The translations under genes and the position numbers were made by a program. Shown here piece after piece: positions 36,501 through 44,809 of a DNA stretch of 64,000 nt; the stretch's first letter is position 1, and the number at the start of each line of letters is the position of its first letter. The notes below the pieces were generated by a model. It searched no databases. It worked only from the letters and a program-made list of their open reading frames with translations, and was not told where the DNA came from. The stretch is taken from assembly GCF_000769115.1 (NCBI RefSeq), contig NZ_JQZV01000013.1:897027-961026 (forward strand), written 5' to 3'. Source of the stretch: Porphyromonas canoris (GTDB lineage: Bacteria > Bacteroidota > Bacteroidia > Bacteroidales > Porphyromonadaceae).

Positions 36501-36901
36501 GGCGTAAACCCGGAGATGAAGCTTATACACACATTCCTGCAGTAGTTGATCAAATGGTGCCTGCTGTTTCGGATAAGTATAACAGACACTACTCACGCTA
36601 TACATCAGGTAAAATGCCTATAATAGCAGAGAATGCCTGGGATATGTACAACTATTCGGATATTCGTGTAGTATCTGCCGATTACTTGAAGTGTACAGAT
36701 CTTAGCCTCTCCTACGAACTGCCCTCTAAGTGGTTACAGCATCGTGGAGTGGAAGCTGCACGTATTACCTTCTCTACCAATAATGTTTTTGTATTGGCAA
36801 GACCGGAACTTAAAGGACAGACTCCCGTTCAAGGAGGATTTACAGAGGTAAATCTGTCCGAACGTCCGCAATACACGCTTCAATTAAATATTACCTTATA
36901 A
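33548..36901 (+). CDS. SusC/RagA-type TonB-dependent outer-membrane transporter
   Basis: 1117 residues. Signal peptide, then a carboxypeptidase-regulatory-like beta domain (about 50-120), a TonB-box/plug region with GDVVVTGFQ, LRIRGTSTI, PLWVVDGVVVRDP and DIERIDVLKDAASTALYG, and a beta-barrel to the C terminus. It imports a ligand captured with the SusD partner. ATG at 33548 is chosen over a TTG 15 nt earlier. The substrate cannot be read from sequence; no glycosidase is linked. Confidence 0.93.
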   Translation: MLRDIRPWVCKVFSVVLFFASSISLSTPAEGQSKTTTITTKPVARSVRCKVRFKDHSPAIGATIYVNGRATAVTGEDGSCLIRIPDVKEKITLAVSYVGMKPLKLLYEGEKQLSFILEDDSSELGDVVVTGFQTINKRRWTGAATALKGSEIVLPGVSTIDKSLEGLVPEMLVMPSAGDIGTSPRLRIRGTSTILGVREPLWVVDGVVVRDPVTIPAEDINDPDFINRVGNAIAGINPSDIERIDVLKDAASTALYGVQAANGVIMITTKKGQYGKLRINYSGSSSLSLRPRYTDRDINLMNSRERVNFSRELVESNYYFPVDMYEVGYEHLVKKLYNKEISFEEFNSRVQSIESLNTDWFSLLMRDALSTDHHLSVSGTSENLNYYASLGYNLSNGVVRSNRTQRTTGNLKVIADLSNKSKLSVWMRTGVESRRYNASTINPVDYAYNTARTIPTYGEDGAYSFYRRGDDRYNYNFNILNELEHSGYKQDHFNTSLSVAYDLKLSDRLSASALLTYATSNTNGEEHHDDKTYYVADKRWTDYGKPFNKVALEHSELPYGGELNHFQERYQSLSGRLMLNYSRTFDNEDMLNIQVGTAAESIHTRGMKQIQRGYFRDYGEKFVAPEDIDRFPAYKAWLISEEAQPRRTDDLLNQASAFATISYTFRHNLTLGLNGRTDGSNRFGSQSNRRLLPVWSVSGSYDFSHLLADGTWFNYLYLRTSYGTQGNMLRDQSPEPVIRKLSTDPYYNEKLAILARYPNPNLRWEKTNSFSAELDIAAWQRRVAATLSYYHKYTRDAYMNLGIDLVNGFPSYVVNSGNLRNHGFSLALSVEPVRVRDFSWRVSTSFSKSFNRLDSKPQYGQYKVRDFLHGRALVEGEALGSFYSYRFRGLNPEDGGPMFHDGEERKEEFYGKGNYEVFSEVLSKSGNRYPTAFGSFRNSVRWGAFSLRFNLSYSIGAKTRLFKPYGSSKNFLPEMNVNRIFMDRWRKPGDEAYTHIPAVVDQMVPAVSDKYNRHYSRYTSGKMPIIAENAWDMYNYSDIRVVSADYLKCTDLSLSYELPSKWLQHRGVEAARITFSTNNVFVLARPELKGQTPVQGGFTEVNLSERPQYTLQLNITL

Positions 36902-36912
36902 ATAAAAAACAG

Positions 36913-38493
36913 ATGAAACGTATAGTTAATAATATATTTGCCGGTCTGTTCCTGATACTGACAGGAAGTATAATGACGACTTCTTGTGGAGATTTTCTTC
37001 GTGAACGCTCGAATGACCTTGCTTATATCCGTACAGCTGATGATCTTGATGAGTTGCTTATCGGTGCGTGCTATATGAGTGTGGCACCTACTACTCCTCG
37101 CCGTTACGACAACTTTTACTTTCCTTATTTGCACTATATGTCAGATGAGACTCAGGAGCTGATAGGCACTACTCGTTACAATCCGGAAGCCAATATCCGC
37201 CCACGTATGTTCGGCTATTATACTTGGCAACAACATATTGGGGAGGCATTCAATGGCTTGGTTTCTTATAAGGAGAGTGTAGATTGGTTGCGTGTATATA
37301 ACCACATCATCACTTTGAACATTGTATTGAATGAAGCATCAAGCATAAAAAGTACAACAGAAGCAGAGCAGAATCGAATGAATCGCATCAAAGCAGAAGC
37401 ACATTTTCTTCGTGCTGCCTACTACTTCTTTTTGGTAAATCTTTATGCTCAACCTTATGCTCCTGAGAATTTGGATAAGCCCGGTATTCCGCTTAAAACA
37501 GCACACTATATCGAGAATAAGAAATTCCAAAGATCCAGCATCAAAGAGGTTTATGACCATATAATCAGTGATCTTGATGAGGCTTTGAGGATGAGCCAAG
37601 GGGTTAAACAGCTTTCTCTTTACAGAATATCAGAAGCCGGAATAAACCTTTTTGTATCGCGTGTATATCTCTATATGCAAGACTGGAAAAAATCCGAGTT
37701 TTATGCTCAAAAGGCAATGGATTTGCACCCTCAGCTATGTAATTTGAATGGCTTGGGAGCGGAGGAGTATTTCTTTTCTTCATCTAATCCGGAATTGATA
37801 TTTAGTATGGGAGGAGGACTCATTGCAGCTGAAATGAGTAACGCTCCTATAGGCGGTTTTGCAGTATCGAAAGATTTGTATGCTTTGTATGACAAGAAAG
37901 ACCTTCGAGCGCAGCGTTATATGATTCGCTCCCAAGCTAAAGGAGCATTGGATGGAGGACACTATGTGCAGGTAACTAAAACAAATCCTAAAAACTTTAA
38001 TCGTAGTGAAGTTTCGGACGTCTTTGTGCTTCGCAGTGGTGAGATTTATCTCAACTTAGCAGAAGCACTGGCTATGCAAGGAAAGAATAACGAGGCAGTC
38101 GAATTGATTAACAAATTGAGAAAGAGTCGCTACCAAGCAGGAGCTAACTCCGAAATTACAATGTCTGCCAGCAGTGAACTTGTACAAGCAATACGTCAAG
38201 AACGCCGAATGGAACTCTGTTTTGAAGGACAACGCTGGTTTGATATTCGCCGTTACAGGGTTAACAGTATTTATCCAAGCAAAGAAGAGCTGGTGAATAC
38301 ATATACTATATACAAAAAAGATGGACGTAACAGCAAGCCGAATATTACTTACTACTATACTCTTCCGGCAGAAGAAGATGAAGGATATGTTCTACCTCTG
38401 CCTCGTGAGCAACGTAGTATCAATGATCAAATACAGGATAATCCTCGCTTGGATCGCAAACCCTCAAAAATACATAATTATGAAACCAAATAA
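36913..38493 (+). CDS. SusD/RagB-family surface lipoprotein
   Basis: 526 residues. Lipobox with Cys25 (TTSCGD), an alpha-helical TPR-like fold, and a C-terminal signature RQERRMELCFEGQRWFDIRRY near 434-454, typical of SusD. Forms the lid on the SusC barrel. 11 bp after susC. Confidence 0.94.
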   Translation: MKRIVNNIFAGLFLILTGSIMTTSCGDFLRERSNDLAYIRTADDLDELLIGACYMSVAPTTPRRYDNFYFPYLHYMSDETQELIGTTRYNPEANIRPRMFGYYTWQQHIGEAFNGLVSYKESVDWLRVYNHIITLNIVLNEASSIKSTTEAEQNRMNRIKAEAHFLRAAYYFFLVNLYAQPYAPENLDKPGIPLKTAHYIENKKFQRSSIKEVYDHIISDLDEALRMSQGVKQLSLYRISEAGINLFVSRVYLYMQDWKKSEFYAQKAMDLHPQLCNLNGLGAEEYFFSSSNPELIFSMGGGLIAAEMSNAPIGGFAVSKDLYALYDKKDLRAQRYMIRSQAKGALDGGHYVQVTKTNPKNFNRSEVSDVFVLRSGEIYLNLAEALAMQGKNNEAVELINKLRKSRYQAGANSEITMSASSELVQAIRQERRMELCFEGQRWFDIRRYRVNSIYPSKEELVNTYTIYKKDGRNSKPNITYYYTLPAEEDEGYVLPLPREQRSINDQIQDNPRLDRKPSKIHNYETK

Positions 38494-39409
38494 CAATAAT
38501 ACAATCCTGTTCACTATGTTTTTATTGAGTCTGTTTTTTGCAAGTTGTAGCAAAGAACAGCTCTCCGGAGATGTAGTTCCCGAAATAAATCTCTTTGTTC
38601 CGGATGATGCAGACCAATCGGAGGAGGCAAATCTACGCCGCTCTTTTTACGAACAGACCGGATCATACCTCCTTTTTAACGATACACTCCGTCGTGCCAA
38701 TCATACAAGAGTCCTCAGTATCCCTTATAGTGTTACCATTACCGGTACGGACTACTATGAAGCACAGCTATATCGTCTGAAATATCTACAATCATTGTCC
38801 GAGTATAGACAGGCTGCCGAGTTTATTCGTAATAAAGTAGCTTCTTTTGTAGCCAAGAGCACAATGCCGTACTCTTTGTTATTGGTAGACACCATTACTT
38901 CTTATCCTTATGATCGTAGTCGTAAAACATACAATATGGATAAGCCGGATGATAAGCATATCACCGTATTTGGAATGCAAACATTGGCAATAGCCGGTCT
39001 TAAAGATGTCGGAACTAAGAGCAATGATGAACAACACAAGCTCGCAGTAATAATCTTAAATAACCTGGTGATGCGAGTGATACAGCAAGCAGATGCAGAA
39101 ACTCTTGCTCCTTTTTACGCCATTAGCAAAGCTTATTATGGCAAGGCTTTTTCGGAAGAAGAAGGTAATATGCCTAATATTAAAGATATTAGGGAGTTGG
39201 GATTCCTAAAGTCCTATTACTTCAAAAAAGAAAAGGTCTCATTTTATCCTGCCGATCGTGATTTGGAAGTATTTCTCAAAGAACTTTTAGGCAAGCCTGA
39301 AGCCGAGTGGAGAAAGTCTCATGCAGACTATCCATTGGTTATCCGCAAACTGGAGATACTGAAAGCACTCATAGAGAAAAAGGGTATAAGTCTTGACTAC
39401 TTAGGTTAG
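38480..39409 (+). CDS. SusCD-linked lipoprotein of the zinc-metallohydrolase type, HExxH apparently lost
   Basis: 309 residues. Lipobox with Cys23 (FASCSKE). Position after SusD, the LRRSFYEQTGSYLLFND start and the FLKELLG...KLEIL...GISLDYL end resemble the putative zinc-binding metallopeptidase lipoproteins found in many SusCD operons. Where those carry HExxH, this protein reads LNNLVMR (about 193-199), and no other HExxH is present, so it may be catalytically dead. The GFLKSYYF/DRDLEVF stretch lines up with the downstream acidic-ligand region. Overlaps susD by 14 bp. Family call is by eye. Confidence 0.65.
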   Translation: MKPNNNNTILFTMFLLSLFFASCSKEQLSGDVVPEINLFVPDDADQSEEANLRRSFYEQTGSYLLFNDTLRRANHTRVLSIPYSVTITGTDYYEAQLYRLKYLQSLSEYRQAAEFIRNKVASFVAKSTMPYSLLLVDTITSYPYDRSRKTYNMDKPDDKHITVFGMQTLAIAGLKDVGTKSNDEQHKLAVIILNNLVMRVIQQADAETLAPFYAISKAYYGKAFSEEEGNMPNIKDIRELGFLKSYYFKKEKVSFYPADRDLEVFLKELLGKPEAEWRKSHADYPLVIRKLEILKALIEKKGISLDYLG

Positions 39410-39444
39410 AGGGGCACATTACACAAGCTTGGAGAAGAAAACAA

Positions 39445-39496
39445 ACGGATAGGGGATTTAGCGACTTTGCTTTTGTCTCCTGTCCGTATTTTTTCT
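39445..39496 (+). terminator. terminator of the susCD operon
   Basis: ACGGATAGGGGA pairs imperfectly with TCTCCTGTCCGT, followed by ATTTTTTC. Confidence 0.65.
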
Positions 39497-39649
39497 TTTA
39501 TTTTCAAAAAGGGGGGGGAGTATTTCTTTTTATTTTTTTGGAAAGGGAATATACCTGAAAATTATGTAGCTGTTTTGGAAGAATACTCATAACCCTATAG
39601 AATTAGGTAAATGGCATTTGTCTTTTATCCAAAATATAAGGTAGCTAAA

Positions 39650-39687
39650 AAGAAAAAAGCGTCCTAATTCCAACGAATTAAGACGCT
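39650..39687 (-). terminator. terminator of the SRP RNA-tRNA transcript
   Basis: On the minus strand GCGTCTTAATTC pairs with GAATTAGGACGC (one mismatch), then TTTTTTC. Confidence 0.85.
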
Positions 39688-39702
39688 TTCTCAGTTTTTG
39701 AG

Positions 39703-39776
39703 CGGTATGGACGGGACTCGAACCCGCGACCCCCTGCGTGACAGGCAGGTATTCTAACCAACTGAACTACCACACC
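39703..39776 (-). tRNA. tRNA-Asp (GTC)
   Basis: Acceptor GGTGTGG/CCATACC (one G-U pair), anticodon stem CTGCC with loop TGTCACG giving GTC, discriminator G73 as expected for Asp. CCA is not encoded. Confidence 0.96.
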
Positions 39777-39799
39777 GGTTAAGGATGAAGTCATCCTTG

Positions 39800-39873
39800 A
39801 GCCTCTTGTCGGATTCGAACCAACGACCCCGAGATTACAAATCACGTGCTCTGGCCAGCTGAGCTAAAGAGGC
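39800..39873 (-). tRNA. tRNA-Thr (TGT)
   Basis: Acceptor GCCTCTT/AAGAGGC, anticodon loop TTTGTAA giving TGT. The anticodon stem CGTGA/TCTCG has one U-U opposition at its middle pair. A short hairpin (AAGGATGA/TCATCCTT) separates it from tRNA-Asp. Confidence 0.95.
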
Positions 39874-39877
39874 AGGC

Positions 39878-39974
39878 GGGTAAGCTTACTACATCGCGCC
39901 GCTACAACCATCTACCCTTGCTGCGATCAAGCCCTGGGGGAGTTCAATAGGAGCTGGCCGTATAGGACTTACCC
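39878..39974 (-). ncRNA. ffs: signal recognition particle RNA (4.5S, small bacterial type)
   Basis: 97 nt closed by GGGTAAG/CTTACCC. The internal segment has the SRP Alu-less domain IV pattern: GAACTCCCCCAGGGC, a loop, then GCAGCAAGGGTA. The usual GGAA tetraloop is replaced by TTGATC between GC/GC pairs. The 5' end lies 5 nt after the -7 box and only 4 nt separate the 3' end from tRNA-Thr. Confidence 0.85.
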
Positions 39975-39978
39975 AGCG

Positions 39979-40008
39979 CAAAGGTACGATATTTTTCTAT
40001 TACTGCAA
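39979..40008 (-). promoter_or_regulatory. promoter of the SRP RNA-tRNA operon
   Basis: On the minus strand TTG (40008-40006), exactly 19 nt, then TACCTTTG (39986-39979): a full Bacteroidetes consensus. Confidence 0.85.
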
Positions 40009-40227
40009 TACCCATCAGCTCGCATGGGCACTCTTTTGGAGCTTTCTCTCTAATAATAGGAAAGATAGAAGTCGTATTTTTTTATTCCTTGCGCTCTAAG
40101 CGGATCTCTCCGGCTATTTCCCAAATGAGTTTTTACCCTTTCATCGGCAACTTATTCCACTAAATCTGTTCAAAAGATGCTCTTATCGGGTTCAATTTTT
40201 CTGTTTAATAGAGTAAGAAGTCCGAAT

Positions 40228-40311
40228 CATGCCTTGATCTCAACAAATCAAAGCTCGATTTTAGCTCATCAAAGTTTGGTTCATGAAAGTTGGAGCTTGA
40301 TTTGGAACTCT
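40228..40311. repeat. degenerate 21-bp tandem repeat (CTTGATT type)
   Basis: Four units start at 40228 (CATGCCTTGATC), 40249 (CAAAGCTCGATT), 40270 (CAAAGTTTGGTT) and 40291 (TGGAGCTTGATT), at exact 21-bp steps. The same core recurs near 52149 and 63448. The flanking 40010-40227 and 40312-40440 hold nothing I can identify, apart from a TATCTTCG box (40421) before the next gene. Confidence 0.75.
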
Positions 40312-40450
40312 AAAAGGCATTAGGCTGGTTTTTATTAACGAATAGAGCAGTTTATAAATACGGTTACAGATTTTTGTAAGCAGATGGTGCATGAGAGTAA
40401 ATACAGTCATTAAAAATTGTTATCTTCGTTCATCTTAAACAAATCTCCTT

Positions 40451-41002
40451 ATGAGTATCGTAGATAAACCTTCTCAGTTTGTGAATAATCCCATTTCTCT
40501 CACGGACATTCCTCGTCTTGAAAGAGAGGCGTATAAGCCTCTTAATCCTAAGTATATCAAAGTATTAAGATTGTCTTCCATAGTGCCGATAGTCTTACTG
40601 CTTGTTGCTACGATCGTTGCAGCCATTATGAAGAATGATATACCGTTTTGGATAATACTCAGTATCTGCTCCGCTCTGCTTCTCTTTGGTATTGTGCATC
40701 AGATGTTGATGGTAAAAATATACAGATTCAAAGGGTATCTTTTCAGGGATAAAGACGTTAGCTACCGATCCGGAATATTTATGCCGAAGGAGAAGAGTGT
40801 TCCGTATAGCAAGCTACAACACGTTGTCCTTTCGCAACATCTATACGATAGACCTTTTGGGCTTTACCGTCTTTCTCTCTTCAATGCTGCCGGAGGTATA
40901 GAAGAAGACCTTATAATTGCAGGTCTTGAGAAGGAACAAGCGGAAGCCTATAAGGAGTGGATTATAGAGCAGATATCGGATGTCGAACGTTCTAAAGAGT
41001 AG
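40451..41002 (+). CDS. PH-domain (DUF304, YdbS-like) membrane protein
   Basis: 183 residues. Two transmembrane segments (about 43-62 and 68-88), then a bacterial pleckstrin-homology domain (VSYRSGIFMPKEKSVPYSKLQHVVLSQHLYDRPFGLYRLSLFNA). Pairs with the next gene, as YdbS pairs with YdbT in Bacillus. Function unknown. Confidence 0.87.
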   Translation: MSIVDKPSQFVNNPISLTDIPRLEREAYKPLNPKYIKVLRLSSIVPIVLLLVATIVAAIMKNDIPFWIILSICSALLLFGIVHQMLMVKIYRFKGYLFRDKDVSYRSGIFMPKEKSVPYSKLQHVVLSQHLYDRPFGLYRLSLFNAAGGIEEDLIIAGLEKEQAEAYKEWIIEQISDVERSKE

Positions 41003-42587
41003 GGGAGTCTTGAATACAAATCGAAATCTGTGGTCGGAGCCTCGTAGAATGGGGCTTTCCTCTCTGTTGGTCCTATACATAAGAGAGCTTGTTGCATCCT
41101 TGAAGACATGGCCCTTTATTTTTTATTTTCTCCTTTCTTATGCAACCGAAGAGCTATCTGTCTGGCAAAAGTTGGGATATGCTATTGTCTTTTTCTTTGT
41201 ATTTGTTTTAATTCAAGCTCTTTACAAGTATTTTACGACAAAATATTTTATTGCAGACGAAAAGATACAGATAAGGATTTCGGGGCTGAAAAAGAAAGAA
41301 CTTTACCTGCCTCTGAAGAAGGTGTATCAGCTGAGAAGCAGTCAATCTTTTCTGTTACAGATGTTGGATATGGAGGTCATACAGTTTGAGTCTCTTGGTT
41401 CCAATCAGGTAGAAGTTGAGCTTGTATTGCCTCAAGAAGATGTACGGGCAATGAGAGATTATGCCGCAAGTTTCCAGTCTTCCATGAGTGATTCGGATGG
41501 AGAAGAGATGAAAGAGGAAAGCTTGGAACTGCCGGAGAATGAAAGGGGAGAGAGTCCGGTTTTGGGCTCATTCTCTTACACAATATCGAGGAAAGAGCTT
41601 CTGATTTCGGGTCTTACCCGAAATCCTCTAAGAGGTTTGATATTGGCGGCTGGTGCTGTCGGTACTGTTTTCAATGAAATATCCGATTATCTCGTAGACT
41701 ACATCCGGATCTGGTCTGACCGTGTAGAGCTATGGTTTTCCAATCTAACCCTTGCAGTGGGGATAATAATCTTCTTGGGAGTATTTGTTTCATCCTTTCT
41801 CATTCAATCTATCTTCCTTATACTCAAGCAGTATGATCTGAACATTTCTGTCAAAGGAGGGCAGCTAAAATATAGTGCGGGGCTTATCAACAAGATTTTT
41901 CAATCTTCTACATGTGACAGGATTGTCTCATGTACATTCCAACAAAATCTTGTTGAACAGTGGGTCGGATTAGGGACTGTACACATTCATTTTGCCTCTG
42001 CAATGGTGTCGGCAAACGAAAAGAAGGAAGATAAAAAGTCGGATATCAAAATATATGGAATAAATAAAGAGCGTGTCGCAATACCGCTTATGGAGAGTAT
42101 TTTTCCCGGCTATGAGCCGAGTAGAGGGCGAAGCTACAAGTCGAAGTCTGCTTATCTCCGAAGACTTTTGTTCTTCTCTTCGATAATAACTTTACTTGCT
42201 GCTGTCGTTGCCTATTTCCTTAGCCATATCATTTGGTATTTTGTCCCTTTGGTGGCTTTGTCCGGAGTGTTCTATTCTTATCTGTCTTACAGACAGTCTT
42301 GGTTCTCTTTTGAGCATAGTCATCTGCTTATAGGTCATGGGGCATTTACTATCAAGCGTACTATTTTGCCTGTAAATCAGGTAGAAACAATGGTGTTGTG
42401 GCAAAGATGGAGGCAGAAAAATGGGACAACTGCAAATATGAAGTTTGCAACACGAGGTACATCTCATCAGATTTCATACATTGATAAGAATGTTTTGAAT
42501 AATCTTCGAGATCATACACTTTGCTTTCTTGAGTTTCCCCGATATGCCTCTTCCGACTCAGTAAAGAGAAGTGATATTGATTCTTAG
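40980..42587 (+). CDS. PH-domain (DUF304, YdbT-like) membrane protein
   Basis: 535 residues with about three pairs of membrane segments (near 43-75, 225-275 and 395-430) alternating with three PH-like segments, the last containing FTIKRTILPVNQVETMVLWQ. An acidic stretch at about 166-190 is non-conserved in appearance. Overlaps the upstream gene by 23 bp, so co-expressed. Function unknown. Confidence 0.85.
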   Translation: MSNVLKSRGVLNTNRNLWSEPRRMGLSSLLVLYIRELVASLKTWPFIFYFLLSYATEELSVWQKLGYAIVFFFVFVLIQALYKYFTTKYFIADEKIQIRISGLKKKELYLPLKKVYQLRSSQSFLLQMLDMEVIQFESLGSNQVEVELVLPQEDVRAMRDYAASFQSSMSDSDGEEMKEESLELPENERGESPVLGSFSYTISRKELLISGLTRNPLRGLILAAGAVGTVFNEISDYLVDYIRIWSDRVELWFSNLTLAVGIIIFLGVFVSSFLIQSIFLILKQYDLNISVKGGQLKYSAGLINKIFQSSTCDRIVSCTFQQNLVEQWVGLGTVHIHFASAMVSANEKKEDKKSDIKIYGINKERVAIPLMESIFPGYEPSRGRSYKSKSAYLRRLLFFSSIITLLAAVVAYFLSHIIWYFVPLVALSGVFYSYLSYRQSWFSFEHSHLLIGHGAFTIKRTILPVNQVETMVLWQRWRQKNGTTANMKFATRGTSHQISYIDKNVLNNLRDHTLCFLEFPRYASSDSVKRSDIDS

Positions 42588-42620
42588 GGGAATTGTTGTG
42601 CCAAAGATAAGTGTCTGCTG

Positions 42621-42695
42621 TTTCTCTTGAATATTTTTACTATAATCATAGTTATGTCAAATTGAGTGCATCGAAATAGAAATACTCAAGAGAAA
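42621..42695. repeat. long imperfect inverted repeat upstream of ftsE
   Basis: TTTCTCTTGAATATTT (42621-42636) and AAATACTCAAGAGAAA (42680-42695) are complementary at 15 of 16 positions. The 43-bp loop contains a smaller inverted repeat, ACTAT-AATC-ATAGT. No T-run follows, so it is not a standard terminator. A TATCTTTG box for ftsE lies 30 bp downstream (42725-42732). Confidence 0.8.
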
Positions 42696-42779
42696 AAGAT
42701 GTAACATATAAAGCAAAAAAGAGCTATCTTTGGACTGATTATGGCTTAGATAACAGCAAACACAGAAGAGAAACTCAAA

Positions 42780-43466
42780 ATGTCATCTACAGAAATCATA
42801 TTATCCTACAAAGATGTTGCTCTCAAACGAGATGGACATGAAGTATTATCCGGTATAACGTTTGATGTGCACAGAGGAGAAATGCTATACCTTATAGGTA
42901 AGGTTGGCAGCGGAAAGTCTACCCTTTTTAAGTCTATCTACAAAGACACGGATATAGCTTCCGGAAGTGCAAGATTTATGAACTATGATTTGTGTAAGAT
43001 TAAAAGAAAAGAGATTCCTTTTTTGAGGAGAAAATTGGGAATTGTTTTTCAAGATTTTCAGCTGCTTACAGATAGATCCATCGATGCAAACTTAGAGTTT
43101 GTTCTTCGTGCTACAGGCTGGAAAAACAGAACGGATATAGCACATCGTATCTCGGAAGTGCTTGAGCAGGTGGACATGACAAGCAAAAGCTACAAGATGC
43201 CACACGAACTCTCCGGAGGTGAACAGCAGCGAGTGGTGATTGCGAGAGCTCTTCTGAATAAGCCAGATCTTATATTGGCTGATGAGCCTACCGGAAATCT
43301 TGATCCTGAGACAGGGAAACAGATATTCGGTATATTCAAAGAGATTGCGAGCGGAGGTACAGCCGTGATAATGGCTACACACAACTATAATCTGATAAAA
43401 AACTATCCGGCACGCATCGTTAGCATACAGCACGAATCTTTACAAGAAGTAGAGCTGAAACAGTAA
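42780..43466 (+). CDS. ftsE: cell-division ABC ATPase FtsE
   Basis: ATPase that with FtsX controls septal peptidoglycan hydrolases. 228 residues: Walker [10 protein letters not shown] (40-48), Q-loop [12 protein letters not shown], signature LSGGEQQR near 144, Walker [21 protein letters not shown]...LRATGWK is FtsE-like rather than LolD-like. ftsX is not adjacent, as in many Bacteroidetes. lysC follows after 8 bp. Confidence 0.9.
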   Translation: MSSTEIILSYKDVALKRDGHEVLSGITFDVHRGEMLYLIGKVGSGKSTLFKSIYKDTDIASGSARFMNYDLCKIKRKEIPFLRRKLGIVFQDFQLLTDRSIDANLEFVLRATGWKNRTDIAHRISEVLEQVDMTSKSYKMPHELSGGEQQRVVIARALLNKPDLILADEPTGNLDPETGKQIFGIFKEIASGGTAVIMATHNYNLIKNYPARIVSIQHESLQEVELKQ

Positions 43467-43474
43467 TAAGCAAA

Positions 43475-44809
43475 ATGAACACTGCCAAAACAATTATAAT
43501 GAAGTTTGGCGGGACCTCTGTGGGTTCTGCCGAGAGAATAAAACATGTTGGAACACTCATAAGCGACAGCCGTGAAAAGATAATAGTACTGTCTGCTATG
43601 GCAGGTGTGACCAACAAACTCGTTGAGATATCCAAACACTACTATGACAGCAATCTCAATGCAGCCAAACATTGCATTGACGAGTTGAAGTCAAAATATA
43701 TGCAAGAGATAGATTTTCTCTACAAAGGAGAGCCTCTAAGAAGAGCCGTAAAGACATTTGTTCAGGAAAAGATGGACTATCTCTGGAGTTTTCATGAGGA
43801 CTCTTTTACGATATTTGAAGAGAAAGCTGTACTTGCCGTAGGGGAGTTAATTTCTACGGAAATGATGTGTCAGCATCTGAATGAAACGGGTATAGGTGCC
43901 GTAAAGTTACCGGCACTGGACTTTATGAGAACGGATAAGTATGGTGAACCGGATATGCAAAGGACAGAGATGCTACTTAAAGAGCAACTCTCTCTCCTAC
44001 CCCAAAGTCATATTTATATTACAGAGGGTTTTATCTGCAAGAACGCTTATGATGAGATAGACAACCTTCAAAGAGGAGGTAGCGACTATACTGCTTCTAT
44101 CATTGGTGCGGTTCTGGAGGCGAAAGAGATACAGATATGGACAGACATCGACGGTATGCACAATAATGATCCTCGTATTGTGGAGAAAACGGATCCTGTT
44201 CGCCGACTTCACTTTGAAGAGGCTGCAGAGCTGGCATACTTTGGTGCTAAAATCCTTCACCCTACTTGTATTCTTCCTGCAAAGCATCGTAATATACCTG
44301 TTCGCTTGCTCAACTCCATGGATCCTTCGGCTCCCGGTACATTGATATCCAATTCTATCGAAGAGGGAAAGATTAAAGCCATAGCCGCAAAGGATAATAT
44401 TACAGTTGTAAAGATTAACAGCAGTAGAATGCTCTTGGCTCACGGATTTATGAGACGAGTATTTGAAACCTTTGAAAGGCATCAAACGGCTGTGGATATG
44501 GTAACAACATCTGAGGTTTCAGTATCTCTAACCATAGATAATGCGAGTCATCTACAAGATATTATCTCGGAACTGAAACAGTTTGCATCTGTTTCCATAG
44601 ACTCGGATATGGTTAGCATCTGCATTGTTGGAGATCTCAATTGGAAGAATATCGGTTTTGAATCCGCTATTATAAGGGCATTGGACGAAATACCGGTAAG
44701 AATGATTTCTTATGGAGGTAGTAACTACAATGTGACGGTACTCGTGCAGAAAGAGCACAAAGAGATGGCTTTGGAAGCATTGAGCACCCATCTGTTTTAT
44801 CATGAGTAG
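43475..44809 (+). CDS. lysC: aspartate kinase
   Basis: First step of the lysine/threonine/methionine and diaminopimelate pathway. 444 residues: KFGGTSVG at 10-17, the catalytic kinase domain to about 290, and two ACT domains for feedback control (about 305-440). Monofunctional, with no homoserine dehydrogenase part. Overlaps menA by 8 bp. Confidence 0.95.
   Translation: MNTAKTIIMKFGGTSVGSAERIKHVGTLISDSREKIIVLSAMAGVTNKLVEISKHYYDSNLNAAKHCIDELKSKYMQEIDFLYKGEPLRRAVKTFVQEKMDYLWSFHEDSFTIFEEKAVLAVGELISTEMMCQHLNETGIGAVKLPALDFMRTDKYGEPDMQRTEMLLKEQLSLLPQSHIYITEGFICKNAYDEIDNLQRGGSDYTASIIGAVLEAKEIQIWTDIDGMHNNDPRIVEKTDPVRRLHFEEAAELAYFGAKILHPTCILPAKHRNIPVRLLNSMDPSAPGTLISNSIEEGKIKAIAAKDNITVVKINSSRMLLAHGFMRRVFETFERHQTAVDMVTTSEVSVSLTIDNASHLQDIISELKQFASVSIDSDMVSICIVGDLNWKNIGFESAIIRALDEIPVRMISYGGSNYNVTVLVQKEHKEMALEALSTHLFYHE

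Noticed and set aside
39528-39545. Run of eight G after the susCD operon as a phase-variation tract
   Set aside because: It lies downstream of a terminator and within no gene or promoter that I can identify.
40228-40311. Mini-CRISPR (conserved core with variable spacer)
   Set aside because: Core 12 bp and spacer 9 bp are far too short; period equals that of the other tandem arrays.
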